From assembly GCF_001613405.1 (NCBI RefSeq), contig NZ_BDCH01000017.1, forward strand, positions 372,001 through 436,000: a stretch of DNA of 64,000 nt, read 5' to 3'. The notes under the pieces were generated by a model. It saw only the letters and a list, made by a program, of their open reading frames with translations, did not search any database and was not told the origin of the DNA. Positions 46,483 to 55,438 of the stretch are shown here, in pieces (the stretch's first letter is position 1; the number at the start of each line of letters is the position of its first letter). This DNA is from Nocardia crassostreae. Its GTDB lineage: Bacteria; Actinomycetota; Actinomycetes; Mycobacteriales; Mycobacteriaceae. The translations under genes were made by a program, and so were the position numbers.

Positions 46483-47175
46483 ATGGCGCGAATCCTGTTC
46501 GTCATGACCGGCGTCGACTACTGGACGCTCGCCGACGGCACCAAGCACCCGACCGGGTACTGGGCCGAAGAGTTCGCCGCACCGTACGAGGCGTTCACGG
46601 CCGCCGGACACGAGATCGTGGTCGCGACGCCGGGCGGCGTGGCGCCCGCGATCGATCGCGGCAGCCTGGCCCCCGAGGCCAACGGCGGCCCGGAGGGCGC
46701 CGACAGGATCGCCGAAACACTCCGCAAGGCAGTCGAATTGAACAATCCGGTGCGACTCGACGAGGTGGATCTCGCCGACTACGACGCGGTCTACTATCCG
46801 GGCGGCCACGGCCCCATGGAGGACCTGTCGGTGAATGCCGACTCCGGCCGATTGCTGACTGCCGCACTGGCTTCGGGCAAACCGCTCGGCGTCGTCTGCC
46901 ACGCCCCGGCCGCCCTGCTGGCCACCGCCGACGCCGCGGGCGAGTCCCCTTTCGCGGGCTACCGGGTGACCGGCTTCACCAATGCCGAAGAGACCATGGC
47001 GGGCTTCGCCGACAAGGCGCAATGGCTGCTGGAGGACCGCTTGGTGGCGCTCGGCGCCGACTTCCGCGCGGGTGCGCCGTTCGCACCGCACATCGAGGTG
47101 GACCGGAACCTGTACACCGGCCAGAATCCGGCCTCCTCCGCCCCGCTGGCCGCGGAGCTGCTGCGCGCGCTCTGA
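46483..47175 (+). CDS. DJ-1/PfpI (Hsp31-like) family protein
   Basis: This 230-residue protein has the nucleophile elbow GVVCHAPAALLA with the catalytic Cys near residue 145, preceded by YYPGGHGPMEDLS, and an N-terminal Glu in GYWAEEFAAPYEAF. The HPTGYWAEE segment resembles Hsp31/glyoxalase III members that degrade methylglyoxal without glutathione or repair glycated proteins. The specific reaction is inferred. GAGGAGA lies 6 bases before ATG 46483. It is divergent from the LysR gene and probably induced by an electrophile through it. Confidence 0.88.
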   Translation: MARILFVMTGVDYWTLADGTKHPTGYWAEEFAAPYEAFTAAGHEIVVATPGGVAPAIDRGSLAPEANGGPEGADRIAETLRKAVELNNPVRLDEVDLADYDAVYYPGGHGPMEDLSVNADSGRLLTAALASGKPLGVVCHAPAALLATADAAGESPFAGYRVTGFTNAEETMAGFADKAQWLLEDRLVALGADFRAGAPFAPHIEVDRNLYTGQNPASSAPLAAELLRAL

Positions 47176-47297
47176 TCCGGATCGCGAACGACCGCCACAT
47201 CCGCGTTGCGGTGGAGTGAACTTCGGGCGACGACCCTCCACGCGCGAGGGTTTCATCGGTGATGATGCTCGATACAGTCACCGAAAGGCGATTCATC

Positions 47298-48098
47298 ATG
47301 TGCGACGGGATATTCACCCGCTATGTCGCCCTGGGCGACAGTCAGACCGAAGGCGTGGGCGACGGGGACGACGCGACCGGCCTGCGCGGCTGGGCCGATC
47401 GGCTCGCCGAGCAGCTGGCCGCGGTCAATCCGGAACTGCGCTATGCCAATCTGGCGGTGCGCGGCAAACTGGCCCGCCAGATCCGGGCGCAGCAACTGGA
47501 CGCGGCGCTGGCGCTGCGGCCGGATCTGGCCACCGTCATGGCCGGTATGAACGATCTGCTGCGGCCAGGCTTCGACGCGGACGAGGTCATCGAGCACATT
47601 CATGCCATGTTCGCGGCCCTCACCGCGCAGGGCGCGACCGTGGTGACGCTGACCTTTCCCGATGCCGGGCGGATCATTCCGATCACCCGCCCGATTCGCG
47701 GCCGCGTGCACGCCATGAACGCGCGCCTGCGAGCCGCGGCCGATCGGTACGGCGTGATCGTCGCCGAGACCGGGCATCACCCGGTGGTCGCTGATCCGCG
47801 ACTGTGGAGCCCGGACCGGTTGCACGCCAGTCCGCTGGGCCATCGGCTCATTGCCGACGCCGTCGCCGACGCGCTGGGACTGCCCGGCAGTTCCGACGCC
47901 TGGACGCTGCCGCTCACCCCCGCCCTGTCCGAACGCGGCATGCTGGCCACGATCACCGGTGAGTTGCAGTGGGCGGCAACCGCCTTGGTGCCGTGGGCGG
48001 TGCACCGGCTGCAGGGCCGCTCCTCCGGCGACACCCGCATCCCCAAACGCCCTGATCTACTGCCGATTCCGCACTCGGATTCGCCGATCCCCCATTGA
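47298..48098 (+). CDS. SGNH/GDSL hydrolase
   Basis: This 266-residue esterase has block I YVALGDSQTEGVG (catalytic Ser), NLAVRGKLARQI (Gly block), GMNDLL (Asn) and DRLHASPLGH (Asp-x-x-His), the four SGNH blocks. There is no signal peptide, so it acts on an intracellular ester. ATG 47298 is preferred to 47259 because GAAAGG lies 9 bases upstream and the earlier start has no homologous residues. It follows the DJ-1 gene by 123 bases, so co-transcription is uncertain. The C-terminal 40 residues, rich in Pro and Ser, appear unstructured. Confidence 0.88.
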   Translation: MCDGIFTRYVALGDSQTEGVGDGDDATGLRGWADRLAEQLAAVNPELRYANLAVRGKLARQIRAQQLDAALALRPDLATVMAGMNDLLRPGFDADEVIEHIHAMFAALTAQGATVVTLTFPDAGRIIPITRPIRGRVHAMNARLRAAADRYGVIVAETGHHPVVADPRLWSPDRLHASPLGHRLIADAVADALGLPGSSDAWTLPLTPALSERGMLATITGELQWAATALVPWAVHRLQGRSSGDTRIPKRPDLLPIPHSDSPIPH

Positions 48099-48191
48099 CC
48101 CCGCAGGGTTCCTTCGACGGACACCGAATGTTCACCCAACCTCCCTGTTGCCCTGTCTAGGCTGCGGTCATCGAGGGGAAGGTGGCGCCAA

Positions 48192-49818
48192 GTGCCAGTC
48201 CGGCGCACGAAAGTGCTTGTCGCAGTATTATTCACGGTTGCGTCCTTGATTGCGGGCTGCGGCGGCGGGGATGACGAGGGTGGCTCCGGCAGCATCACCG
48301 ATTACGACCCGAGTTCCGACGTCCTGAATTTCGTGGCGGGCTCCGAGCACGAGGCGGTGTTCGAGCAGATCGTCGGCCCCTGGTGCCGGGAGCAGAAGCT
48401 GACCTGCTCGATGACCAAGATGGGTTCGGTGGACCAGGCCCGGATTCTGCAGGGCGGGGATGCGCCCTATGACGCGTTCTGGTTCGCCAGCAGCGTCTTC
48501 CAGCAGCTCGGCGACACCGGGAAGAAGCTGTCGCAGGCCCAGCCGATGTTCAGTACGCCGCTGGTCTACGCCGGACGCGGCTCGGAACTGGACAAGCTGG
48601 GCTTCTCCGGGCGCGAGGTCGGCATCGAGGAGATCCTGGCGGCGGTCGAGGCGAAGAAGACCACGGTGTGGATGACCAATCCGACCCAATCCAATTCGGG
48701 CGCCACCGTATTGCTCGGCTACCTGAACTACTTCGCGGGCAATGGCCCCGGCGTACCGCTCACCCGCGAGCAGCTCGACTCCGAACCGGTGCGCACCGGA
48801 ATCACCCGCTTCGCGCACGCCTTCGCCCGCACCCCGCCGTCGACCGGCCTGCTCATGGACGAATGCCTGGCCTCCGCCGAGTGCAAGACGATGTTCACCT
48901 ACGAGGATCTGGTGATCGAGCGCAACAAGGAGCTGGTCGCGGCGGGCCAGGAGCCGCTCGAGGTGGTGTATCCCAAAGGCGTGCTCGCCATTTCGGACGC
49001 ACCGCTGGGCTTCCTCCCGCACGGCGACAATCCGGACAAGCTGCGCAACTTCCAGAAATTGCAGGAGTTCCTGCTCTCGGCCGACACCCAGAAGCGGCTG
49101 ACCGAGCTGGGTCGACGGCCCATCACCAGCATCGGCCTGTCCCTGCCCGATGCCCCGCGGGCCGTCTTCAACCCGGACTGGGGCATTCAATCCACCCTGG
49201 CCGGGCAGCCCATCACCTTCCCCGCCAGCGCGGTCATCGAAGCGGCCCTGGACAAGTACCAGACCGAGTACCGCACGCCGACCGATCTCGTCTACTGCAT
49301 CGACGCCTCCGGCAGCATGGGCGACAATGGCGGCTGGGACGGGGTGCTGCGGGCCGCCGATCTGCTGTTCGATCCGGCCGAATCCAAGAAATACCTGCTG
49401 CAGACCGGCCCCCCGGGATCAGACCGCGGTCCTGCTGTTCAATGACAGCGCCTCCGGAATATCCTGGCTGCGCGGCAATTCCGACCAGACCCTGCGGACC
49501 CTGCGCACTACCGTGCGCGACAGCAGCCCCGGCGGCGAGACCGGCATCTACCGCTGCCTGGACGCGGCGGCCCGCCAGTTCTCCGGCATCGCCGATGTGG
49601 ATCGCAAGCGGCTCGTCATCCTCATGACCGACGGCCAGGACACCGAGGGCGGCAGCGTGAACGCCATTGCCAGCGCGGGCGTTCCGGTGGTCGCCATCGG
49701 TTTCGGCAAGGCCACCAATGCCGATGCGCTGCAACAGATCGCCGAACGCACCGGCGGTTCGTACTTCACCTCCGACGATATGGTCGCGGCCCTGCGCCAG
49801 GCCACCGGGTACCGGTAG
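48192..49818 (+). pseudogene. Substrate-binding plus VWA lipoprotein, one-base frameshift
   Basis: Restored, this is about a 541-residue lipoprotein: signal with lipobox LIAGC (Cys22), a type 2 periplasmic-binding domain (VLNFVAGSEHEAVFEQIVGPWCREQKLTCSMTKMG to about residue 350), then a VWA domain with the metal-site motif DASGS and TDGQD. The frame breaks inside the VWA at C-run 49409-49414: six C are present, and five restore KKYLLQTGPRDQTAVLLFNDSASG. GTG 48192 follows AGGGGAAGG. The binding domain and VWA together suggest a surface protein that senses or presents a ligand rather than an ABC importer, as no permease is near. It leads an operon with an XpaC-like membrane protein (8-base gap) and a second binding-protein-like gene. 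Confidence 0.87.
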
Positions 49819-49826
49819 GAGCCCGC

Positions 49827-50414
49827 TTGCCCAGCAATTCCGTCCTGATCGCGGCCCTGGTCGTGCTCGCCGCCTCGTTCCTCGGGCTCTACGCGGTACT
49901 GGGCTCCGCCCTGGGCGCGGCCCTCGTCGCGGCGGGCGCGGCGGTGATCGTTTCGAGTGCCGGACAGTCGATCTCGGCCGCACGGGCCCGCCGCGCGCTG
50001 CAGAGACGCGTGCAGAAGTCCAACGCTCGGGTGGCCTATCTCGCCGGTCAGGTCACCGATGTGCACACCCGCGCCTCGCTGCTGCGCGCCTGCGATACCG
50101 TGCCGGTCCTGTTGTCCCGCACCGAAACCGTCGATCCCGCAAGTCTTTCCACGACCTACCGCGCACTGGACGACTACCTCGGCAGCGTCGAAGCCGTACT
50201 CGAGCGGTACCTGGAGATCCAGAACCGGCCCGGGCGCTATCACGACGCCGCGGCGCTGCTCGCGCACAGCCGCCAGGTGCTCACCGGTTTCGAGGCGTTC
50301 GCCGAGCACAGCGCCGAACAGGTGCGCGGCGCGAATATGGAGTCGTTCTTCACCGCGCTGGCGCATCTGGAATTGCTCTCTCCCCCACCGCTGCCCCGGA
50401 TCGAGGACCGATGA
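49827..50414 (+). CDS. XpaC-like membrane protein
   Basis: This 195-residue protein starts at TTG 49827, with GGAG 7 bases before it. Two hydrophobic helices (VLIAALVVLAASFLGLYAVL and LGAALVAAGAAVIVSSA, about residues 5-48) precede a helical cytoplasmic part. SLSTTYRALDDYLGSVEAVLERYLEIQNRPGRYHDAAALLAHSRQVLTGFEAFAEHSAEQVRGANMESFFTALAHLELL resembles the repeated-helix pattern of XpaC (5-bromo-4-chloroindolyl phosphate hydrolysis) proteins, which usually accompany TelA-type tellurite/toxic-anion proteins. The similarity is by pattern, not certain. The ATG of the next gene overlaps its stop (ATGA), so all three genes are coupled. Confidence 0.7.
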   Translation: MPSNSVLIAALVVLAASFLGLYAVLGSALGAALVAAGAAVIVSSAGQSISAARARRALQRRVQKSNARVAYLAGQVTDVHTRASLLRACDTVPVLLSRTETVDPASLSTTYRALDDYLGSVEAVLERYLEIQNRPGRYHDAAALLAHSRQVLTGFEAFAEHSAEQVRGANMESFFTALAHLELLSPPPLPRIEDR

Positions 50415-51541
50415 ACCGCTCTCGCCTGCCCCTGCTCATCGCGGTCGTGCTGGCCGCGGTCGCGATCGCCGTAGGTGTCGTGGTGATCCGGGACGCCAAT
50501 GAACCCCCGGTCGCCGTCACCAGGCTGACCTGCCTGGGCGGCTCCGAGAAGTCCTCGCTCATGGCCGATGCCGAGGTGCAGCAGATCCTGCGCGACAAGT
50601 ACCGCCTGGAGGTCCGCTTCGACAAGCACGGCTCCTACGATCTGGTGCAGATCCCCACCGACCAGCTGCGCGGCCAGCAGATCGGCTGCCTCTGGCCGTC
50701 CTCGGCCAGCGCCCGCAGCGTCTTCGAGCAGACCCACGACACCGCCGACTTCCCGGACTACCGGGCCGAATCCGTGCTGGAATCCCCCGAGGTCGTCTAC
50801 GCGGGCCCGGCCGCCACCGACGCGCTGCTGCGCGCGGGCATCATCGCTCAGCGCGACAACTCGTACTACATCATCGATCTCAAGCGGCTGCTGCTGGATT
50901 ACGTACTGCCCAAGGCGAAATGGGAGACGCTCGGCGCGCAGAACCTGGCCGGTCCGATCCGCATCACCAGCACCGATCCCCAGACCTCGAACTCCGGTTT
51001 CACCCTGGCGCAACTGGAACTCACCATTGTCGCCTCCGGCGATATCTTCCAACCGCCCACGCTGGCCGAGGCCAGGACCGGCCTCCCGACGGTGCGCGGC
51101 CTCTACGATGCCCAGGGCCTGCAATCGGAGAGCTCCGACGGCGGCTTCCGGGAATGGCTGATCCAGGGCGCGAGTTCGCTCTACGCCGGTTACGAGAACC
51201 AGGTCCTGCAACAGCTCTCGGCCTATCGCGACAACAAGCAGGCCACCGACGCGCTGCTCGCGGGCACCCGCCTGCTCTATCCGGACCAGACCATCTTCAA
51301 CAGCAATCCGATTCTGGCCCTGACCGCCGAAGCACAGCAGCTCATTACCGCGCTACAGGACCCGCAGATCCAGCAGATCGCCTGGAAGCGTTACGGTTTC
51401 CGCTCGGCCACCGAGCTCGGCGCGGCCACCGTCGCCGACTTCCCGCAGATCCCGCTGGCCGCCCAGCCGCGCACCACCGCGCCGCCCAAGGCCGATGTCA
51501 CCCTGCTGCTGCTCGCCTGCCTGCGCGACAACGTCTGCTGA
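50411..51541 (+). CDS. Membrane-anchored binding-protein-like protein
   Basis: This 376-residue protein has one N-terminal helix (LPLLIAVVLAAVAIAVGVVVI) and no lipobox, so it is probably anchored with its domain outside. The body, from VTRLTCLGGSEKSSLMADAEVQQILRDKYRLEVRFDKHGSYDLVQIPTDQL, has the look of a type 2 periplasmic-binding fold, and PIRITSTDPQTSNSGFTLAQLEL resembles the phosphate- or sulfate-binding hinge segment. The sequence is related in layout to the binding domain of the operon's first gene (NPTQSNSGATVLLGY there, TDPQTSNSGFTLAQ here), suggesting a shared ancestor. Its ATG overlaps the XpaC-like stop. The ligand is unknown. Confidence 0.8.
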   Translation: MNRSRLPLLIAVVLAAVAIAVGVVVIRDANEPPVAVTRLTCLGGSEKSSLMADAEVQQILRDKYRLEVRFDKHGSYDLVQIPTDQLRGQQIGCLWPSSASARSVFEQTHDTADFPDYRAESVLESPEVVYAGPAATDALLRAGIIAQRDNSYYIIDLKRLLLDYVLPKAKWETLGAQNLAGPIRITSTDPQTSNSGFTLAQLELTIVASGDIFQPPTLAEARTGLPTVRGLYDAQGLQSESSDGGFREWLIQGASSLYAGYENQVLQQLSAYRDNKQATDALLAGTRLLYPDQTIFNSNPILALTAEAQQLITALQDPQIQQIAWKRYGFRSATELGAATVADFPQIPLAAQPRTTAPPKADVTLLLLACLRDNVC

Positions 51542-51638
51542 TCTCTCCCGCGCGTCTCCGGTGTGCCGGGGCCCCTTCCACGGCATGATGTCGGCGATCG
51601 GGGGGCATCCGTGACCACTGGAGAGGGGTTTGCTGCTC

Positions 51639-52121
51639 GTGAATACCGTGTCGAAGCGCTACGTCCACCGCGCCACCCTGACCGTCTCCGCGCTCGGCCT
51701 GGCGGGTGCGTTCCTCGCGCCCGGGGCCGCCGCGACCGAACCGGCGCAGAAGATCGCGCTGGACTTCGCCAAGGGCAGGTGCGGGAAGACCACGCTGCTG
51801 GCCAGGTCCGGGGTGCCGACCACGCTGGAGATCACCACCTCGGACAACTTCACCGACGGGGCCGTCATCGAGCTGCCCGGCAATGCGGTGGCCCTGCCGG
51901 ACACCTACCGGCCGGTGACCACCTCGGTGGATCTCGGGGTGCCGGGACCGGGGGTCATGAACTTCAAGGTGTCCTCGCCGGAATGGCCGGGCAGTGCGGG
52001 AACCGGGTGCACGGGGCGGATCGTGCTCAGCCCGGTGACGCCGGATTCGCTGCAGCAACTGCCCACGGTGCCCCAGTTGCAGGTGCCGCAGGTTCAGGTA
52101 CCGCAACTGCCGATCGGCTGA
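51639..52121 (+). CDS. Secreted protein of unknown function
   Basis: This 160-residue protein has a Sec-type signal, RYVHRATLTVSALGLAGAFLAPGAAA, likely cleaved after AAA. The mature part holds two Cys (in GRCGKTT and GTGCTGR) that could form a disulfide, and ends in a repeated Gln-Val-Pro tail (QVPQVQVPQLP). I do not recognise a family. GTG 51639 was preferred over TTG 51630, which lies too close to GGAGAGG. It lies 97 bases downstream of the binding-protein-like gene and is followed by a hairpin, so it may be the last gene of that operon or a separate transcript. Confidence 0.75.
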   Translation: MNTVSKRYVHRATLTVSALGLAGAFLAPGAAATEPAQKIALDFAKGRCGKTTLLARSGVPTTLEITTSDNFTDGAVIELPGNAVALPDTYRPVTTSVDLGVPGPGVMNFKVSSPEWPGSAGTGCTGRIVLSPVTPDSLQQLPTVPQLQVPQVQVPQLPIG

Positions 52122-52124
52122 GCG

Positions 52125-52151
52125 CGAGGCCCGGGTCCATCCCGGGCCTCG
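52125..52151 (+). terminator. Hairpin terminator after the secreted protein gene
   Basis: CGAGGCCCGGG (52125-52135) and CCCGGGCCTCG (52141-52151) form a perfect 11-base stem with a 5-base loop. It lies 3 bases past the stop and before the convergent thioesterase end, so it can serve both transcripts. There is no T-run. Confidence 0.8.
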
Positions 52152-52171
52152 GCTGTATCTATGGCCCGTTG

Positions 52172-52636
52172 TTACTTGCCGTGGGCGCGCAGCTGGTACA
52201 GGCCCTCGGTCTCGGCGACGACCACGCCATTGGCGTCGGTGACGACGGCCTTCAGGACGAAGTCGGACTTGCCCTTCTCGTCGGCCTCGGCGGCAATGCG
52301 GGCGATCTCCTCCGGCGTGAGCGAGGCCTCGGCCTTCACATCGGTGGCGGCGGGCTTGCGGAAGGAGATGCGCAGATCCTTGACCAGCGGGAAGAACTTG
52401 GCGGTATCGAAGCTGGCAATGGCCAGTGCGCCGCCGAGCACCTCCGCGACGGTGAACAGGACGCCCGCGTACATGACGCCGAAGTGATTGCCATTGCCTT
52501 CGGCGGGCACCGTGGTGGCCGCGTAGCCGGGCCGCACCTCGGTCGCCTTGACGCCCATATTGTGCACAACCGGGATGGTGGCTTCCATCGCGCCGTTGAT
52601 GATCTCGTGCAGTGGCGGGGCGGCTTCAGTGGTCAT
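52172..52636 (-). CDS. Hotdog-fold thioesterase (PaaI/DUF4442-like)
   Basis: This 154-residue protein has HNMGVKATEVRPGYAATTVPAEGNGNHFGVMYAGVLFTVAEVLGGALAIASFD, the hotdog segment of PaaI/DUF4442 acyl-CoA thioesterases, with NHFGVMYAG at the substrate-binding helix. It hydrolyses an acyl-CoA thioester or is a related binding protein; the acyl group is not known. ATG 52636 was chosen because GGAGG lies 5 bases upstream; the seven residues before it are non-conserved. It is divergent from the GntR gene (165-base gap). Confidence 0.85.
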   Translation of the reverse strand: MTTEAAPPLHEIINGAMEATIPVVHNMGVKATEVRPGYAATTVPAEGNGNHFGVMYAGVLFTVAEVLGGALAIASFDTAKFFPLVKDLRISFRKPAATDVKAEASLTPEEIARIAAEADEKGKSDFVLKAVVTDANGVVVAETEGLYQLRAHGK

Positions 52637-52801
52637 GCGGACCTCCATGTCTTTCACGTATTGGCATCACGACAGTAGGGAGAATCATCGTCGGAACCCG
52701 GTGCCCGACGCAAGTGCGGGCAGGTTACCGCAGTTTCCGCCCGGGGTGAGCCCAGCCACAGCCCGGCAAATACCACGTGGTCTGTGCCTAGGATGCAACT
52801 T

Positions 52802-53443
52802 GTGTCTAAGACGTATTCAGCCGCCGAGCGCGCCTATCGCGAGGTCAAGGAACGCATTCTGAGCGGGGCGCTGCCCGGGGGCGAACTGATCAGCGAGGGC
52901 GAGATCGCCGAGGCGCTGGGCACCTCGCGGACCCCGGTGCGGGAGGCCTTCCTGCGGCTGGAGACCGAGGGCTGGATGAAGCTCTACCCCAAGCGCGGCG
53001 CGCTGGTGGTCCCGGTGCCCTCGCACGAGGCCGAGCACGTGACCCAGGCGCGGTACGTGGTGGAGACGGGCGCGGTGCGCGCGCTGGCGGAGACCGATCG
53101 GACCGCGGCCATGAAGGCGCTGCGCGTCTCGCTCGACAAACAGCGCACCCTGGCCGCCGCGAGTGACCTCGACGAGTTCGCGGTGGTGGACGCCGATTTC
53201 CATCGCGAGTTCGTGGTGGCCGCGGGCAATCCGCTGCTGGCCGGGTTCTACGACTCACTGCGGGAACGACAGCGGCGCATGAACAGCGTCGCGCTGCGGC
53301 ACGGCGCCAGCGACACCGCGCGCATCATCGACCAGCACACCCGCCTGGCGGATCTGATCGAGGCCGGGGACGCCACCGGTTTCGCGACCGCCCTGGCCGA
53401 GCATCTGACGCATGTGCACGGCGTGCAATTGAGAGGACTGTAA
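52802..53443 (+). CDS. GntR-family (FadR subfamily, FCD domain) regulator
   Basis: This 213-residue regulator has AYREVKERILSGALPGGELISEGEIAEALGTSRTPVREAFLRLETEGWMKLYPKRGALVV, a GntR winged helix (about residues 9-70), then an FCD domain with the metal-site Asp, His and Arg region DADFHREFVVAAGNPLL and ... IIDQHTRLADLIEAGD and AEHLTHV. Such domains bind carboxylic acids. GTG 52802 has AGGA 8 bases before it; ATG 52793 is possible. The stop overlaps the MFS ATG by one base (TAATG, 53441-53445), so the transporter is in the same operon and is probably its target. Confidence 0.88.
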   Translation: MSKTYSAAERAYREVKERILSGALPGGELISEGEIAEALGTSRTPVREAFLRLETEGWMKLYPKRGALVVPVPSHEAEHVTQARYVVETGAVRALAETDRTAAMKALRVSLDKQRTLAAASDLDEFAVVDADFHREFVVAAGNPLLAGFYDSLRERQRRMNSVALRHGASDTARIIDQHTRLADLIEAGDATGFATALAEHLTHVHGVQLRGL

Positions 53444-54669
53444 TGGCCACCCTGGCCGTTGCCGGCAGCCCGGCGACCGGAACCCGCACGACCACCCGCG
53501 CCTGGCTGGCGGTGTCCACCGCCATCTTCGCGATCGCCTGGGGCGGAAACGAATTCACGCCGCTGCTGGTCATGTACAAACGCGACGGACTGCCGCTGGC
53601 CACCGTGGATCTGCTGCTGTTCGAGTACGTGCTGGGCATCATTCCGGCGCTGCTGATCGGCGGTCCGCTCTCGGATCGCTAAGGCCGCCGCCCGCTCATG
53701 CGCCCGGCCCCGCTGGTCGCCGCCGCCGGATCGCTGCTGCTGGCCTTCGGATCCGCCTCCGTGCCCATGCTTTCCACGGGCCGCGTGCTCTGCGGCGTGG
53801 CGCTCGGCCTGGCCATGGCGGTGGGCAGCAGCTGGCTCAAGGAGCTGTCGTCGCCGCCGTTCGCGCCCGATACCGCCTCCGGCACCGGCGCGCGCCGCTC
53901 GGCCATGAGCCTCACCGGCGGATTCGGCGTGGGCGCGGGCGTGGCGGGCGTGCTCGCCCAGTGGGGCCCGTGGCCGGGCACGCTGCCCTATCTGATCAAT
54001 GTCGCGCTCTGCCTGGCCGCCGCGGCCTGGTTGCTGAGCGCGCCGGAAACCGCGGCCCCGCAGCGGAATCCGGGCCGGTTGCTGGACGATCTCAAGATTC
54101 CCGCCGTCTCGCTGCACCGCTTCCGCCTGATCGCGCTGCCGGTCGCGCTGTGGCTGTTCACCTGTTCGGCAACGGCATACGCCATCATGCCGACGCTCAT
54201 GATGCCGAAGGTGGCCGGTGCGCCCATTGCCTTCTCGGCCCTGATCACCGTCGTGACCCTCGGTTGCGGCTTCGGCATCCAGTCGATGGCGCGCCGCCTG
54301 GATCGTCCCGGCACCATCCGGCTGCCGCTGCTCACGCTGGCCCTGGTCATGATCGGAATGTCGCTGGCCGCAGCGGCTTCCGCCACGCTGTCGCTGTGGC
54401 TGGCCTTCGCCACGGCCATGCTGCTGGGCGCGGGGTACGGCATCGGCCTGGTCGCGGGCCTGCTGGAGATCGAGCGTATGGCCCGCCCCGATGATCTGGC
54501 GGGCCTGACCGCGGTCTTCTACGCCGTCAGCTACCTCGGCTTCGCCCTGCCCGCCATCATGGCCGTGCTGCACCAGGACGCGGGCTCGAGCTATCCGGCC
54601 ATGTTCCTGGCGCTGGTGGTCGCCGCGATCGGCTGTCTCACGGTGGTCGTGCGGGGCCGTCGCGCCTGA
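53443..54669 (+). pseudogene. MFS transporter broken by an in-frame TAA
   Basis: Read through one stop this is a 408-residue MFS transporter. TAA at 53680-53682 falls exactly in the motif-A loop GGPLSDR-x-GRRPLM, where most relatives have Tyr or Phe; TAC to TAA is one change. The frame is the same on both sides, and helices 3-12 continue with no further break, e.g. GRVLCGVALGLAMAVGSSWLKE and MSLTGGFGVGAGVAGVLAQW. It starts at ATG 53443, coupled to the GntR stop. As written only the first 79 residues, up to two helices, would be made. A restart at ATG 53698 would miss those. If genuine, this regulator has lost its transporter. Confidence 0.88.
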
Positions 54670-54673
54670 GGCG

Positions 54674-55369
54674 CTAGCCCTGGCGCAGGTGGGTGTCGAA
54701 GAAGGCGAAGATGCGCGACCAGGCGTCGGCGGTCGCCTCCTCGTTGTAGCCGATCCCGGCCACCCGCAGCACCGGTTCGACCGGCAGCTGATTGGCGAAG
54801 GAGTGGGTGACGCCGGGATAGGTCTTCACATCGTGATCGATGCCGTACTCGGTCAGGACGCGTTCGAGTTTTCGCCCGCGCCCCGGATTGGCCGGATCGT
54901 ACTGTCCGTAGCTGGCCACGATCGGGCAGGAGCCGCGCAGCATCTCCTCGTAATTGCCGCGGCCGGAGGGGTAGAACGGCGCGGCGGCGGCGAAGCCCTT
55001 GGGCGCCACCAGCAGTGCGAAGCCGCCGCCCAGGCAGTAGCCCGCGACGGCGACGCGGCCGGTGCACCGCTCGTCGGCGGCCAGCAGATCGCGGGCGGCG
55101 AGAATATCGCGGGTGGTCTGCCCCGCGCGATTGCCCATGAGCTCGCGCAGCATGGACGGCACACAGCGAACGAAACCGCGGGAGAACAGATCCGGGGCAA
55201 TGGCCAGATAGCCGTTGTCGGCGAGCTTGCGGGCGGTCCGGGCGACATCGGCGCTCATCCCCGTCGAGTCGTGCAACACCACGACACCGGGCCACGGCCC
55301 GTTCCCGGCGGGGACTTCCAGCAGCGCCTCGATGGGCCCGTCGGGTGCGGTCAGTTCGATCGTGCTCAT
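54674..55369 (-). CDS. Dienelactone hydrolase family protein
   Basis: This 231-residue alpha/beta hydrolase has the Cys nucleophile elbow VAVAGYCLGGGFALL, Asp in ASYGQYDPANPGR and His in PGVTHSFANQ, the Cys-Asp-His triad of dienelactone hydrolases. VVVLHDSTGMSADVARTARKLADNGYLAIAPDLFSR is the N-terminal oxyanion segment. It opens lactones or related esters in aromatic catabolism; the substrate here is not proven. It is convergent with the MFS gene, 4 bases away, and upstream of it on the same strand lies the rhodanese gene with a 69-base gap. Confidence 0.9.
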   Translation of the reverse strand: MSTIELTAPDGPIEALLEVPAGNGPWPGVVVLHDSTGMSADVARTARKLADNGYLAIAPDLFSRGFVRCVPSMLRELMGNRAGQTTRDILAARDLLAADERCTGRVAVAGYCLGGGFALLVAPKGFAAAAPFYPSGRGNYEEMLRGSCPIVASYGQYDPANPGRGRKLERVLTEYGIDHDVKTYPGVTHSFANQLPVEPVLRVAGIGYNEEATADAWSRIFAFFDTHLRQG

Positions 55370-55438
55370 CGTCGAGCGCCTTTCCCGTCGAAGGGGATCA
55401 TGAACTGCCCTGCATCCTAACGTGCCTGGGACAATCGG

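Noticed and set aside
49400..49420. Programmed frameshifting in the VWA lipoprotein
   Set aside because: The C-run lacks an appropriate slippery heptamer and downstream structure, and other genes in the window show similar one-base breaks, so error or mutation is simpler.
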